Source: Candidatus Aminicenantota bacterium (GTDB lineage Bacteria > Acidobacteriota > Aminicenantia > UBA2199). From it: a DNA stretch of 61,830 nucleotides. Below are positions 33,201-45,100 of this stretch, piece by piece. Both the position numbers and the translations under genes were made by a program. The DNA is taken from assembly GCA_020355945.1 (NCBI GenBank), contig CP070627.1, positions 5,653,288 through 5,715,117 on the forward strand, in the 5' to 3' direction. The notes under the pieces were generated by a model that did not search any database, was not told the origin of the DNA, and worked only from the letters and a program-made list of their open reading frames with translations. Every line of letters starts with the position of its first letter. Positions within the stretch are counted from its first letter, which is position 1.

Positions 33201-36172
33201 CTGCACTTTTAGAACACGGTTCCATAAAGGAGTGCGTCGCAGTTGCCAAAAAAATTAACCAATGGAAGGAGGAAATCAAGGTATGCAAAAGATGTGGAAT
33301 CGGCACCAACTATCCAGGTGTAACCATTAATGATGACGGTAATTGTGAAATTTGTGAGAATCTTATCCAGTATAAAAAACCCATTGAAGAATATTTCAAA
33401 TCATTGCAGGACCTGGAAGATCTTATAAAAAAAGAAAACAAAAACAAAAAGGGAAAATATGACTGCCTGTTACTGTACAGTGGAGGAAGAGGCTCTGCCT
33501 ATGCACTGTACCAATTGAAGGACATGGGTTTTAATGTTTTAGCGGTTACTTACGATAATGGATACTTCAGTAAATCAGACCTGGAAAATATAAGAAAAAT
33601 AACCTCATCCGTGCACGTTGATCATATTGTTTTAAAACACAAAAATTCAGATAAAATATTGAAAGAGAGTATAAAGACTGCCCATACTGTATGTCGAGGG
33701 TGTTTTCATACTTCTGCTTCCCTTGCTGCCCAACACGCCTATAAAAATGGGATTAACGTCGTAGTGGGGGCTACTTTATCCCGGGGACAAATTATTGAAA
33801 ATAAATTGTTCATGTTTATCAGGCAAGGGATTACAGGATTAAAGGAACTTGAGAAAGAAGTGGCAAACCTCCGGAAAGTTGCTCACGATATAGATAAAAC
33901 CATATTCGATTATATTGATATTGACCTGGTCAAAGAAGATTCATTGGATCAGAGGGTTAAATTTGTCGATTTCTATCGGTATTGCGATATTTCCAATAAA
34001 GGGATGATCGCATACCTTAATAACAGGGATCCCTATTGGAGAACCCGCAAAAATTATGCCATTTATTCCACCAATTGTCCCATCAAGCAGGTTGGGGATT
34101 ACGGGCATTTAAAGAGGCAAGGATATCACTATTACGGAAGTGCCACCAGTTGGGAGAAACGTTTGGGACATATAACTTTGAAGAACCTGGAAGAAGATTT
34201 GCAGTGCAGGGTTAAAGAGACAGGATATGAAAATTTTTTAAAGCGGTTGGGAATCCCCGATGAGGCATCACCGGACCCCACCAATGATGATTCTCTCATT
34301 GTTTATTTTGTTTCCCATCAGGAATTGGAAGTACATGATTTAAGGGAGTACTTATTGAAAAAACTGCCCGCCTATATGATACCTAATTATTTCGAACCTA
34401 TTGAAAAAATTCCCCTAACCCCAAACGGCAAAGTAGATAAAGGGGCGCTGCCAAAGCCTGTTGGTAAAAGCAAGCCCAGTGCGGAATACCAGGAACCGGA
34501 AAATGAAGTGGAAGAGAAATTGGTGGAGGTGTGGCATGAAGTACTGGCCCGGGGCAGGGGAAAAATCGGCACCAATGATAATTTTTTTGAACTGGGAGGC
34601 GATTCAATAAAAGCGATCCAGATCAGCGCCAAATTGCAAAAATACGGATTAAAAATGGAAATCAAAGACCTCTTTTTAAATCCCACCATAAAAGCATTGG
34701 CCAAAAGTGTCAGCACATTAGACCGGGTAATCCCCCAGGGCATCGTAGAAGGGGAAGTGGAACTAACCCCCATACAACACTGGTTTTTTGAAAATCATTT
34801 CACCCAACGCCATCACTTTAATCAAGCCCTCATACTCAGCAGGGAAAAGGGATTTGATGAGGAAAAGGTAAAAAAACTATTTACCAGAATAGTGGAGCAC
34901 CATGATGCATTAAGAATGGTGTTCAAAAAAGAACCAGGTAATGTAAAGCAAATAAACAGGGGGTTAACCGGGAATTTAATCGATTTAAGCGTTTATGATT
35001 TAAGGGAGGAAGAGAGATATGCAGAAATAATCGAAGAGAAATGTAATCAACTCCAGCGCAGTATGGATTTAAAAGGAGAAGGTGCCCTGCTCAGGTTGGG
35101 GTTATTTAAAACCGGGACAATCAACGGTGATTATTTATTAATCGCCATTCATCACCTGGTGGTGGATGGTGTATCCTGGAGGATACTGCTGGAAGACCTG
35201 AGCATCGGGTACAGCCAGTTGGAAAATGGGGAAGAAGTAAGATTCCAGGATAAAACCCACTCTTTTCAATACTGGGCCCATAAGTTAAAGGAATACTCTT
35301 ACAGCGATAAAGCATTGCAGGAATTGGAATACTGGAAAGGGATAGAAGCAGCAGTAACAGAGCCTTTACCCAAAGACCTTGAGCCAGGAAAAGAAAAGAA
35401 AAAAAACAGGTACTGCGAAACCATAAACATGAACCTGGGAAAAGAAGAAACAAGGAAATTGTTAAAGGAAGTAAACCAGGCATTTAATACCGAGATCAAT
35501 GATATTTTACTCACTGCCCTGGGCCTTGCCCTAAACCAGTGGGCAGGATTGGAAAAAGTACTCGTAAACCTGGAAGGACACGGGAGGGAACCCATTGTTG
35601 AAGAAGTGAATATCAGCCGCACCATTGGATGGTATACCACCCAATTCCCGGTCATATTGGATATAACCACCGGGGAAAACCTGGCCCACCAGATAAAATC
35701 CATTAAAGAAACCCTGAGGCAGATACCCAATAAAGGAATCGGATACGGGATATTAAGATATTTAACTCCCCAGGACAAAAAGCAAGGGATATGCTTTGAA
35801 ATTGAACCGGGAATCCGTTTTAATTACCTGGGGCAATTGGGAGGGGAAATCAATCGCGGCCCGGAGGTCTTTAAAATATCCGCTATGAAAAGGGGAGATG
35901 ATATCAGCCCCCAGGCCGAGAGCCCGTATACGCTGGATATTAACGGGGCCATCCTGGGGGAGCAACTGGGTTTATCTATTACTTATAACAAGGAAGCGTA
36001 TCACAACCATCGTGTCGAAAAATTACTGGATTACTACAAAGCCAACCTGGTAAAAATCATTGAATATTGTACAGCAGCAGAAGAAACGGAAAAGACAGTC
36101 AGCGATTTTGATGCAGTAGACCTTGATGCGGAAGAAGTTGGCATTATTTACCAGGAATTGGGCCTGGACTAG
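29423..36172 (+). CDS. NRPS-7: half-C-A with rSAM-B12 and PP-loop inserts-PCP-E
   Basis: 2249 aa, ATG 9 bp after GAGGAG. Half-C at 1-265 (ERDYWLKKLSGEL), then an A domain from about 280. Between A2 and A3 lies an rSAM-B12 insert (RGCPYECLFCHKVWSK near 457; B12-binding part from about 769). A3 is YTSGSTGKPKG near 976. Between A8 (VKVRGYRVELGEIE, near 1247) and A9 (LPAYMIP, near 1647) a second insert of about 345 residues carries two cysteine pairs (CKRC, CEIC), the PP-loop LLYSGGRGS and a later CRGC. My code DPWYLGTINK is unassigned. The PCP is LGGDSIKAI, the form that usually precedes epimerization domains. The E domain at about 1770-2220 shows IHHLVVDGVSWRIL, EGHGRE, RTIGWYTTQFPV and NYLGQ. 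The incorporated residue should thus be D-configured, radically modified and perhaps thio- or amide-modified. Confidence 0.94.
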   Translation: MRSENISGKAAMAANQNIKERDYWLKKLSGELTKTCFPYDFKNKRNLEYGRPGETGKSNAVTFKWTGDFFSYLMRVSSGSDPRLHMILVAGTMALLYKYTGSSDIIVGTPVYKQAIDAEFINTVLALRNQVKGNMTFKDLLLQVRQTIVEADENQDYPIEILIRQLKSNPAVTQEDFPLFDVVILLENLQDKKYLRQVNPNSVFSFLRTDGHVQGVLEYNSRLYNITTVKRLIDHFKQLLQEALRDVNLKISNIEILSKEEKKQVLFEFNNTDADYPKDKTIHELFERQVTETPDNIAVLGGNGWGSVTYGELNEKADRWARVLRRNGVIFESIVGIMMEPSPGMIIALAAILKAGAAYLPIPIDSGLPGERLNYMLEDSNVKVLIADEQTIKGISFTSLVKFEANRDIRIVKTAPRKHIKEFDRLPIPDRSLIDPGNYKDKIGMASVFNCISIQATRGCPYECLFCHKVWSKNHAYRSAENIYHEIEYYHRKGVRNFAIIDDCFNLSRANSSRFYKLLIQNKLDLQLFFPNGLRGDILSPEDIDLMVEAGCRGINLSLETASPRLQKLVKKNLDIDKLKAIMDYIAGKHPDIILEIATMHGFPTETEEEALMTLDFVKSIKWLHFPYIHILKIYPNTEMERFALDQGISQQDILASRNLAYHELPETLPFPKSFTRKYQADFMNDYFLSKERLKQVLPVQMKIMAEKAIVDKYNAYLPVEITNIEDILRFVRIDDMEIPARRPVENISSPTLFAGQPPRQKKIPPGAKKILFLDLGQHFSSHSMLYNVSEQPLGLISLLTYLKQEFADKIDGRIYKSGIDFDSYKELKLLLDDYKPHLVGIRTLTFYREFFHQTVSLLRNWGVDAPIIAGGPYATSDYNTILKDKNVDLIVLGEGEYTLAQLIEKMLENDFKLPSRDILRQINGIAFVENHDLSRSSRNLLVREYLFETPGLEESGNIDPIYPGKGNNLAYVMYTSGSTGKPKGVMVEHRQVNNCISWMQDKFNLGERDVIVQRTNLTFDPSVWEIFWPLYIGAGIKVLTTYQSKDAEFLIQLLAENGNLTMMYCPSTLIKAMTDLVNSKPVKPVLELPWLLIGAEPIASETIQSFYSFFKGRIVNTYGPTECTINNTYYELEPCDERTVVPIGKPIANNRVYILSGDLQPMPIGTPGEIYIAGDSVARGYINKPGLTGEKFDHDLWDYQDDQDKRKKLPGKRIYVSKKIYKTGDRGQWLEDGTIEIMGRSDEQVKVRGYRVELGEIEAALLEHGSIKECVAVAKKINQWKEEIKVCKRCGIGTNYPGVTINDDGNCEICENLIQYKKPIEEYFKSLQDLEDLIKKENKNKKGKYDCLLLYSGGRGSAYALYQLKDMGFNVLAVTYDNGYFSKSDLENIRKITSSVHVDHIVLKHKNSDKILKESIKTAHTVCRGCFHTSASLAAQHAYKNGINVVVGATLSRGQIIENKLFMFIRQGITGLKELEKEVANLRKVAHDIDKTIFDYIDIDLVKEDSLDQRVKFVDFYRYCDISNKGMIAYLNNRDPYWRTRKNYAIYSTNCPIKQVGDYGHLKRQGYHYYGSATSWEKRLGHITLKNLEEDLQCRVKETGYENFLKRLGIPDEASPDPTNDDSLIVYFVSHQELEVHDLREYLLKKLPAYMIPNYFEPIEKIPLTPNGKVDKGALPKPVGKSKPSAEYQEPENEVEEKLVEVWHEVLARGRGKIGTNDNFFELGGDSIKAIQISAKLQKYGLKMEIKDLFLNPTIKALAKSVSTLDRVIPQGIVEGEVELTPIQHWFFENHFTQRHHFNQALILSREKGFDEEKVKKLFTRIVEHHDALRMVFKKEPGNVKQINRGLTGNLIDLSVYDLREEERYAEIIEEKCNQLQRSMDLKGEGALLRLGLFKTGTINGDYLLIAIHHLVVDGVSWRILLEDLSIGYSQLENGEEVRFQDKTHSFQYWAHKLKEYSYSDKALQELEYWKGIEAAVTEPLPKDLEPGKEKKKNRYCETINMNLGKEETRKLLKEVNQAFNTEINDILLTALGLALNQWAGLEKVLVNLEGHGREPIVEEVNISRTIGWYTTQFPVILDITTGENLAHQIKSIKETLRQIPNKGIGYGILRYLTPQDKKQGICFEIEPGIRFNYLGQLGGEINRGPEVFKISAMKRGDDISPQAESPYTLDINGAILGEQLGLSITYNKEAYHNHRVEKLLDYYKANLVKIIEYCTAAEETEKTVSDFDAVDLDAEEVGIIYQELGLD
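30580..32320 (+). other. Radical SAM-B12 cassette inserted between A2 and A3 of NRPS-7
   Basis: Linker IPDRSLIDPGNY, RGCPYECLFCHKVWSK (CxxxCxxC), barrel motifs DDCFN, NGLRGD and LETASPRL, extension SKERLKQVLPVQ, and B12-binding-like part KILFLDLGQ, SEQPLGLISLL, IAGGPYATSDY, GEGE, INGIAFV. The order is rSAM then B12, as in the other inserts. Confidence 0.87.
33255..34290 (+). other. PP-loop ATPase domain inserted between A8 and A9 of NRPS-7
   Basis: The insert starts with a zinc- or cluster-binding region (CKRCGIGTNYPGV, GNCEIC) like the N-terminus of N-acetyl-sugar amidotransferase (WbpG/PseA-type) proteins. Then comes a PP-loop, YSGGRGSAYAL; the usual SGGxDS Asp is Gly. AVTYDNGY and VCRGCFHTS follow. 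PP-loop enzymes activate a carbonyl oxygen with ATP and replace it with sulfur or nitrogen. The extra CxxC suits sulfur delivery. The A-domain A8-A9 site is a known insertion point for methyltransferases; a PP-loop domain there is unusual to my knowledge. Function is inference. Confidence 0.8.
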
Positions 36173-36185
36173 ATTAAAATCTTTT

Positions 36186-36189
36186 GAGG
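36186..36189 (+). promoter_or_regulatory. Ribosome binding site deciding the NRPS-8 start
   Basis: GAGG lies 6 bp before ATG 36196 and overlaps the upstream in-frame TTG at 36184, which therefore cannot use it. Confidence 0.65.
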
Positions 36190-36195
36190 CTTCTC

Positions 36196-39100
36196 ATGTC
36201 AAAAAAAAGTAATGTAGAAAACATTTATGCACTCTCACCCATGCAAGAAGGCATGTTGTTTCATGCGGTCATGGATGAACAATCAACGGTTTACGTGGAG
36301 CAAACCAGGTTCACTGCCCGGGGTACCATTGATCCTGATCTGTTTGAAAAAACTTTTAATCATTTGATTAAAACCTATGATATTCTCAGGACAGTGTTTG
36401 CCTACAAGAAAACCAAACGCCCGCGCCAGGTGGTGTTTAAAGATGGGGAAGTTGATGTTTATTTTGAAGATATTTCTCATCTAAAACGGGGAGAGGCAGA
36501 CACGTACCTGGAAACCTTCAGCCAGGAAGACAGGGAAAGGGGATTCGATTTGACAAAAGGTCCTTTGATGAGGGTTTCCCTTTTTAAAGTTTCCAGCGAT
36601 ACCTGGCACCTGGTATGGAGTTTCCATCACATATTAATGGACGGATGGTGCCTGGGGATTTTATTCAATGATTTCCTTAACATCTACCGGGCGCTGAAAA
36701 AAAATGAACCCCTAGAACCAGGGCAAGTCATCCCTTACAAGAATTATATCCAATGGTTGGAAAACCTGGAAAAGCAAAAGGGCCTGGACTATTGGAAAAA
36801 TTACCTGGAGGGATATGAACCCCAAACCTTCCAGCCAAATTTAAGACAGTCCTCAAAAGAGGTTCCCTACAAATTAGAAAAATACCGGTTTCGCATTATT
36901 GGGTCCTTAACGGGAAAATTAGTGAAAGCAGCCGCAGAGAACCAGGTGACTCTCAATATGTTGATACAAACATTGTGGGGAATCCTGGTGCAAAGATATA
37001 CCAATACCCCTGACATTGTATTCGGAACAGTGGTATCCGGGCGCCCCCCGGAAATCCATGGTATCGAACGAATGGTGGGATTGTTCATCAATACGGTGCC
37101 GGTACGGATTAAAATCCTGCCCAAGCAGCGGTTTTCTCAACTGCTTGCAGACATCCGGCAGCAATCTGTGTTGTCCAAAACCTTTGAATATCTACCCTTA
37201 GCCGAAATCCAGGCCAATTGGCGGCCCAATATTCAACTCTTCGATCATATCATGGGTTTTGAAAATTTTCCCCTTCAAGAAAGCATTAAAACTTCCACAG
37301 CCAGTAAAAATGACCCTGGATTTGTAGTAGAAGATATGGAAGAGTATGAACAGACCAATTATGACTTAAATATCGTTGTGGTACCCGGGAAAGAAATTTT
37401 CGTGAAATTTCTTTTTAATACCTCTCTCTATGAACCTGGTTTCATCCGACGAATGGCCGACCATTTTAATGAGATAATTATTCAGAGCATGGTTAATCCC
37501 GGCATCGAGGTAGAAACAATCGAAATGCTGACCCAGGAAGAGAAGCAAAAGATATTGGTTGAATTTAACAGTACCACATCCGCTTATCCCAGGGATAAAA
37601 CCATCCATCAACTGTTTGAAGAACAGGCAAAAAGAACCCCGCACCAAATAGCCCTGGTGGGGGTCCACGAAACACCCGAAAAACACAAAAATAATTATAA
37701 TATGTCCTCTTTGTCCTCTTTGTCCTATATGTCCTATATATCCTATATATCTTACAAAGAATTAAATCAAAAATCCCATCAATTGGCATGGCTGTTAATA
37801 AAAAAAGGCCTTCAACCGGACAGCATTGTTGGGATAATGGCGGAGCGTTCCATAGAGATGATAATTGGGATCATTGGCATATTAAAAAGCAGCGGCGCCT
37901 ATATGCCCATCAACCCCGATTATCCGGCTGAACGTACCCGTTATTTGCTGGCAGAGAGCAAGACCAAAGCCCTGGTCACTACCAGGACTTTGGACAAAGA
38001 ACATGAGAAGGTAAGAAAGTGGGAAGGTAAGAAAATCTTTTTAGAAGATCTCTCTGCGTTCTCTGTGTCCTTTGCGGCACAAAAACACCACCTGCACCTA
38101 TCACCGTGGGTTAACGCACCTATCACCTCTTTGGCTTACGTCATCTACACCTCCGGTTCTACAGGCAGACCCAAAGGCGTGATGGTAGAACACAGGAATG
38201 TCATGCGGCTGGTGAAGAATACCAACTACATCGAATTCAAGAAAGGTGATAGAATATTGCAGACCGGAGCATTGGATTTTGATGCCTCCACCTTTGAAAT
38301 ATGGGGCTCATTATTAAATAGCTTAACCCTCTATCTTACCGCTAAAGAGAATATATTAACCCCTGAAAAGTTGAAGGAGATGATACGAAAATATGATATT
38401 GGTACAATGTGGCTGACCTCTCCTCTTTTTAACCGGTTATCCGGGGTAGACCCGGGCATATTCGAAGGATTAAGGAATCTCCTGGTGGGAGGCGATGTGC
38501 TCTCCCCGTTTCATATCAACCGGGTGAGAGGGAGATTCCCGGATTTGAATATCATCAATGGTTATGGTCCTACGGAAAACACGACCTTTTCGGCCACATT
38601 TTTGATTGACAAAGAATACATTGAGAATATACCCATAGGAAAACCAATCGCCAACTCCACAGCATATATTATCGATAAATATATTAATCTTCAACCCCCA
38701 GGGGTAGTGGGAGAATTGTGTGTTGGTGGAGATGGGATTTCAAGGGGCTACTTAAGTGACCCGGAACTTACAGCAGAGAAGTTTATCGAGAATCCTTTTG
38801 TTCACGGGGATAGGATGTATAAAACAGGAGACCTGTCCAGATGGCTCCCGGACGGTAATATAGAGTTTTTAGGCAGAATTGACAGCCAGGTGAAGATAAG
38901 AGGTTTCAGGATCGAATTGAGCGAGATAGAAAGTCAATTGCTAAAGCATAATGAAATTAAAGAAGCGGTAGTAATAGACAGGAGTGATACCACCGGGGAT
39001 AAGTACCTGTGTGCTTATGTCATCCCTGACCGGATGCACGGACCATGGGGCATGGACCATGGAGAAGGGGCTAACCCGCTGCGGGAATATCTATCTCAAT

Positions 39101-42100
39101 CATTGCCCGATTACATGATCCCCTCGTATTTTATACAGATCCATAAAATACCTTTAACACCAAATGGCAAGCTAAACCGAAAGGCACTGCCTGAGCCTGA
39201 ACTTAAGGCAGGAGAAGATTATGCAGCACCAGGGAATGAAATCCAAAAGAAACTGGTAGAGATATGGTCAGACATATTAAATATCGATAAAGACCTGATT
39301 GGAATCAATGGAAACTTTTTCGAGCTAGGGGGACATTCGTTAAAAGCAACAATACTGGTATCGAGAATTCATAAAGAATTGGATATGAAAGTGCCATTGA
39401 AAGAAGTGTTTAGTCGGCAGACCGTAAAGGAGTTAGCAGGATATATAGAGCATGGGGGAGAAGACCGGTATGTGGGTATAGAGCAAGTGGAAAAAAAAGA
39501 GTATTATGCCCTTTCTTCAGCTCAAAAGCGGCTCTATTTTCTCCAGCAGATGGATTTGAACAGCAGCGCTTACAATATGCCCCTGGTTTTATCTCTTGGC
39601 AAAGATATCCAAAAAGATAGACTTGAAAGCGCATTAATGAAACTCATTGGCCGGCATGAAAGCTTAAGGACATCTTTTGAACGGGTGAATGACATGCCAG
39701 TTCAAATAGTCCGTAACCATGTGGTATTTTCAATTGAATATTATGATTTAGCCACAGAGAACATAGATGGGAAGATAGGAAGCCAGGAAGCCAGGAAGCC
39801 AGGAAAAAGTGCTATAAAGAACTTCATTCGTCCCTTTGATTTATCGCAAGCCCCTTTAATGCGGTCCGGGTTAATCAGGCTCCCTGATAATCATTATACC
39901 TGGATGGTGGATGTGCATCATATTGTGTCGGACGGGACATCTCATATGATTCTTACAGAAGAATTTATGTCTTTGTATAACGGGGAAGAATTAGAACCCC
40001 AGAGACTTCGAATCCAGTATAAAGATTTTTCGGAATGGCAGAATCGTTTAATTGAGAGCGGCAGGCAAAAAATCCAGGAAAATTATTGGCTTGAATTGTA
40101 CTCGGATGCAGGAGAAATCCCGACGCTGAATTTACCTGGCGACTATAAACGTCCGGAAGTTTTTAGCTTTGATGGAAATCTGTATTTCTTTAGGGTTGAA
40201 GGGGAAGAGGCCGTAAAATTCAGGGCCATTGCTCTTGCCAATAACGGAACACTTTATATGAATATTCTTGCGGTCCTGAATACCCTTTTTTATAAATATA
40301 CCGGTGAGACAGATATTGTAATCGGCAGTGGTATAGCTGGAAGGCCGCATGTCGATCTTCAGCGAATCATTGGCATGTTTGTCAATACCCTGGCCATGAG
40401 GAACTATCCCACAGGAGAGAAGAGCTATGAATCATTCTTGAAAGAGGTTATCGCTCGTAGTGTCAAAGCCTTTGAAAACCAGGATGTCCAGTTTGAGGAA
40501 CTGGTGCAAAAACTGAACCTTGAAAGAGATCCGTCCCGTAATCCCTTGTTTGATACTACCATAGTGGTTCAGAATTTCAGGGACTTAGGGCAGGTGGGAG
40601 AAGGTGTTTCAAAGGGAGCAGCGGGTGAAAATTTAAGCCAGGTAGAAGTACTGCCATTGGCGGATGAAAATCTCCCTTACGGAAAATATGAGAACCTTAC
40701 CTCTAAATTTGATATGACATTTTTTACTTATGAACAGGGAGAAGATTTTTTTGTAAAAATCGAGTACTATACCAGCATATTTAAAGAAGAGACAGTCAAG
40801 CGCCTGGTATCACATTTTAAGAATATCCTTCGAGCAGTTATCAAGGACCCCGCCGTCAAGTTGAAAGATATCGATATCATTTCCGAAGAAGAAAAGAAAC
40901 AGGTGGTTTTCCAGTTGAACAACACCGCTAAAGCGTATCCAAAAGATAAGACCATCCACGAATTATTTGAAGAACAGGTGGAACAAAGGCCGGATAACAT
41001 TGCCGTTATTAACCACGAAACATACGAAAAACACGAACGACAATCTAATATATCTTATAAAGAATTAAATGAAAGATCAAATCATTTGGCCAATTACCTG
41101 GTTGTTGAAAAGCATCTCCATTGGGAAGAAGCAGTGGGGGTATTGATGGAGCGTTCTCCCCTCCTGGTGGTGGCGCTCCTGGGGATTCTTAAAGCCGGCG
41201 GCGTCTATGTGCCCTTAGACCCTGATTACCCCGAGGAGCGGCTGAAAGATATAATCAATGATGCTGCCGTCAAGATAGTCATTTCCCAGAAAAAAAAGAT
41301 CAAAACCCTGAACCGTTTGCAGTGGGAATGCCCCTTGTTCCGTACCTTTTTGTGTTTAGACAGTACCAATGTATACATCGAAGAGGAAGTTGAGAAATCC
41401 GGTTTGATGGATGAAAAGCTCTGGGAATATATTGGTGAATCCGCCAGCGATGATATTACCGGTGGTGGGTGGCTGACCGGTACCACCGGCCAACCCTTCT
41501 CCCGACAGGAAATGGACGAATACGGCGACAACATATTGAAAAAATTGAAACCCCTCCTGCATCAAAACATGCGAGTACTGGAAATCGGGTGCGCTTCCGG
41601 TATCACCATGTACCGCATCGCACCACTGGTGGGTCTCTATTACGGCACTGACCTGTCCCATGTGACTATTGAAAAAAATAGAAAACAAGTCCAACAGGAA
41701 AACCATTCCAATATTCAACTGGCCTGCCTTCCGGCACATCAAATCCATAAACTCCGGGAGAAAAACTTTGACCTTGTCATTATCAACAGCGTGATCCAGT
41801 CCTTTCACGGCCACAACTACCTCCGGTCCGTTATTCGAAAAGCGCTGGACCTAATGGCAAACAAAGGATTCCTGTTTATCGGCGACGTCATGGACCAGGA
41901 TTTGAAAGAGTCACTCATCCGGTACATGAAAGAGTTCAAGCGGGCCAACCCGGACAAAAATTACACCACCAAAACCGATTGGTGCGAAGAACTCTTTATC
42001 TCCCGTTCATTTTTTGAAGACTTAACTGTAGAGTTTCCAGGAATCCATGATGTCGAATTTTCCGATAAGATCCATACCATTGAGAATGAGTTAACCCTGT

Positions 42101-45100
42101 TCCGATACGATGCCCTGCTGAAAGTAGATAAAAAGCCAGGAGAGAGAAAACAGGTTGAACAGTTGAGGATAAAGCCCAAACATAAGTACCAGGAAGATGC
42201 TGCCATGTTACAAAAGTACGCTGTAGGTAGTATTGGTACGCATATGCAGAAACCCTGCCGGGGTATAAGGGCCCAGCAGTTGGCATATGTGATTTATACC
42301 TCTGGTTCCAGCGGCAAGCCCAAAGGTGTGATGATCGAGCACGGCAGTGTGGTACGGCTGGTAAAGAATACCAATTTTATAGAGTGGAAACAAGGAGACA
42401 GTCTCCTGCCCACCGGTGCCCTTGCTTTTGATATTACCACTTTTGAAATATGGGGTCCCCTGTTGAACGGCGTCCCCCTGGTCCTGGTGGATAAATCGGT
42501 GATTTTAAACAGTAAAGAGTTTGAAAAGGTACTTCATGTACACCAGGTAACGCATTTGCATTTAATCCCGCAGTTATTCGATCAACTGGCAGTAGAGCGT
42601 CCCGGGATATTCGAAAGGCTTGATTATTTCCTGGTAGGGGGTGACCTGGTCAGACCCAGGTATGTCAATGAAATACGAAAAAAATACAGGGATTTAAGAA
42701 TCCTTCATATGTACGGTCCCACCGAAAACACCACCTTTTCTACCTTTTTTCCCGTTGACAGGGAATATGAAGGCGCACTTCCCATTGGCAGACCCATTGC
42801 CAATTCCTTTGTTTACATCCTGGATAAATGTCATAAATTACAGCCGGTTGGCGTGTTTGGGGAGTTGTGTACCGGCGGCAGGGGGGTGGTCAGGGGTTAT
42901 TTGAACAACCCGGAATTAACTGCTGAAAAATTTGTCTCTGTGCCCTCTGTGGCCTCTGTGGCAAAAAATAAGATATACAAAACCGGTGATATGGCTCGTT
43001 GGAACGCTGATCTGCAAATTGAATTTTCAGGGAGGATCGACCAACAGGTAAAGATTCGGGGGTTCCGTATCGAAACCGGCGAAATTGAAAACCAGTTGTT
43101 GGGTTACGACGATATAAAAGAAGCCCTGGTAACAGAACGCACCAATGAAAATGAAGATCTCTACCTTTGTGCCTATCTGGTGCCTACTGATGAAAGAGAT
43201 AATAAAATTGACCTCTCTGATCTGAGACTCTACCTGGCCGGTAAATTACCCGATTATATGATACCCACTGCGTTTGTAACGCTGGGAAAAATGCCTCGAA
43301 CCGGCAGCGGTAAAGTGGATAAAAAAGCCTTACCTCCCCCGGGGTACACGGTTGGAGAAAAATATAAACCACCCGGGGATGAACTGGAAAAAAAATTAGT
43401 AGAGATATGGTCAGGGGTATTAGGGATTGGGTATACTTCCATAGGGATCGATGATAATTTCTTTGAACTTGGCGGTCATTCTCTAAAAGCCACCACTTTA
43501 AGTGCTAAAATTCATAAAGAATTAGGCATTGAAGTGCCCCTGGCAGAAATATTCAGACATCCCTTTGTCAGAGAGTTATCAGGATATATTAAAGGTGTTA
43601 AAGGTGAAAAGCATGAATATGCTTCCATAGAACCCATAGAAAAGAAAGATTACCATACCCTTTCAGCAGCCCAGAAACGGTTATATATCCTCCACCAGGT
43701 GGAGACCGATAATCTCGGTTATAATTCACCGATATTGGTTTTACTGGAAGGAAAGCTTGACAGGAGGATGTTTGAAGAGACTTTCCAGCAGTTGATATCT
43801 CGTCATGAAAGTTTGCGGACATGGTTTCTGTTGGTGCAAGAGGAACCGGTGCAAGTCATTGCTGCTGAAGTAGATTTTGAGATAGAATATTATGATTTGG
43901 CCACAGAGGACACAGAGAACACAGAGGAGCAGGAAAACATTCATCATTTTGTTCGTCCCTTTGATCTCTCTGCTGCCCCCCTGCTGCGCGTGGGATTAAT
44001 AAAAATTGATCAAGCAGAGCACATATTAATGGTAGACATGCACCATATCATCACAGATGGTACCTCCCAGGGGATATTAATAAAAGAGTTTATGGACCTG
44101 TACGCAGGAGAAAAATTACTGCCATTAAAGCTCCAATATAAAGATTATTCGGAGTGGCAAAACAGCGATAAACAGAAGAACGCTGTAAAGGCAAAGGAAG
44201 AGTATTGGCTGAGCCAGTTTGGTACTCAAGGAGATATCCCTATATTAAGTCTGCCCTATGATTACCCCCGGCCCCTGGTACAGAGCTTTGAAGGAAATAC
44301 AATAAATTTTGAAATAGGAAAGGCTGATACAGAGGCATTAAATGCATTGGCATTAAAGGAAGAAACAACGCTGTATATGCTGCTTTTATCTATTTACTAT
44401 GTTTTCTTAGCAAAAGTCAGTGGCCAGGAAGACATCATTGTGGGCATGCCCACAGCCGGACGCAGGCATGATGATCTCCGGGAAATAATCGGTATGTTTA
44501 TCAATACATTAGCCCTGCGCAATTTCCCTGGAGGTGAGAAACCCTTTAAAAAATTCCTGCAAGAAATAAAACAAAATACATTAGAGGTCTTTGAGAACCA
44601 GGAATACCAGTTTGAAGAACTGGTAGAAAAACTGGCAGTAGAAAGGGATGCCAGCAGGAATCCATTGTTCGATACCTTATTTGCACTTCAAAATGTGGAC
44701 ATACCTGAACTAGAGATTCACGGGTTGAAAGTAAAGCCCTACGATTACGAAACCAGGACAGCGAGATTCGATTTAACATTACAATGCTATGAAATTAAAG
44801 AGGGCCTGTGGTTTCATTTTGAATACTGTACGGTATTATTTCGAGAAGAGACTATACAACGATTTATTGGGTATTTTAAGCGTATCATAACTGCTGTTTT
44901 AGAGGACAGCCAGGTAAAATTATCGCAAATAGAAATCCTCCCGGAACATGAGAAAAAACAGGTATTGGTTGATTTTAATGGCACCAAAGCAGGTTATCCC
45001 CATGATAAAACAATTCACCAATTATTCCAAGAGCAGGCAGAAAGGACGCCGGACCAGGCAGCAATAGTTGGCAGTGGGCAATTGGCAGTTGGCAAGGAGG

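Noticed and set aside
37701..37753. CRISPR array
   Set aside because: Units are 9 bp, directly abutting, in frame within an NRPS gene, with no spacers and no cas genes in the window.
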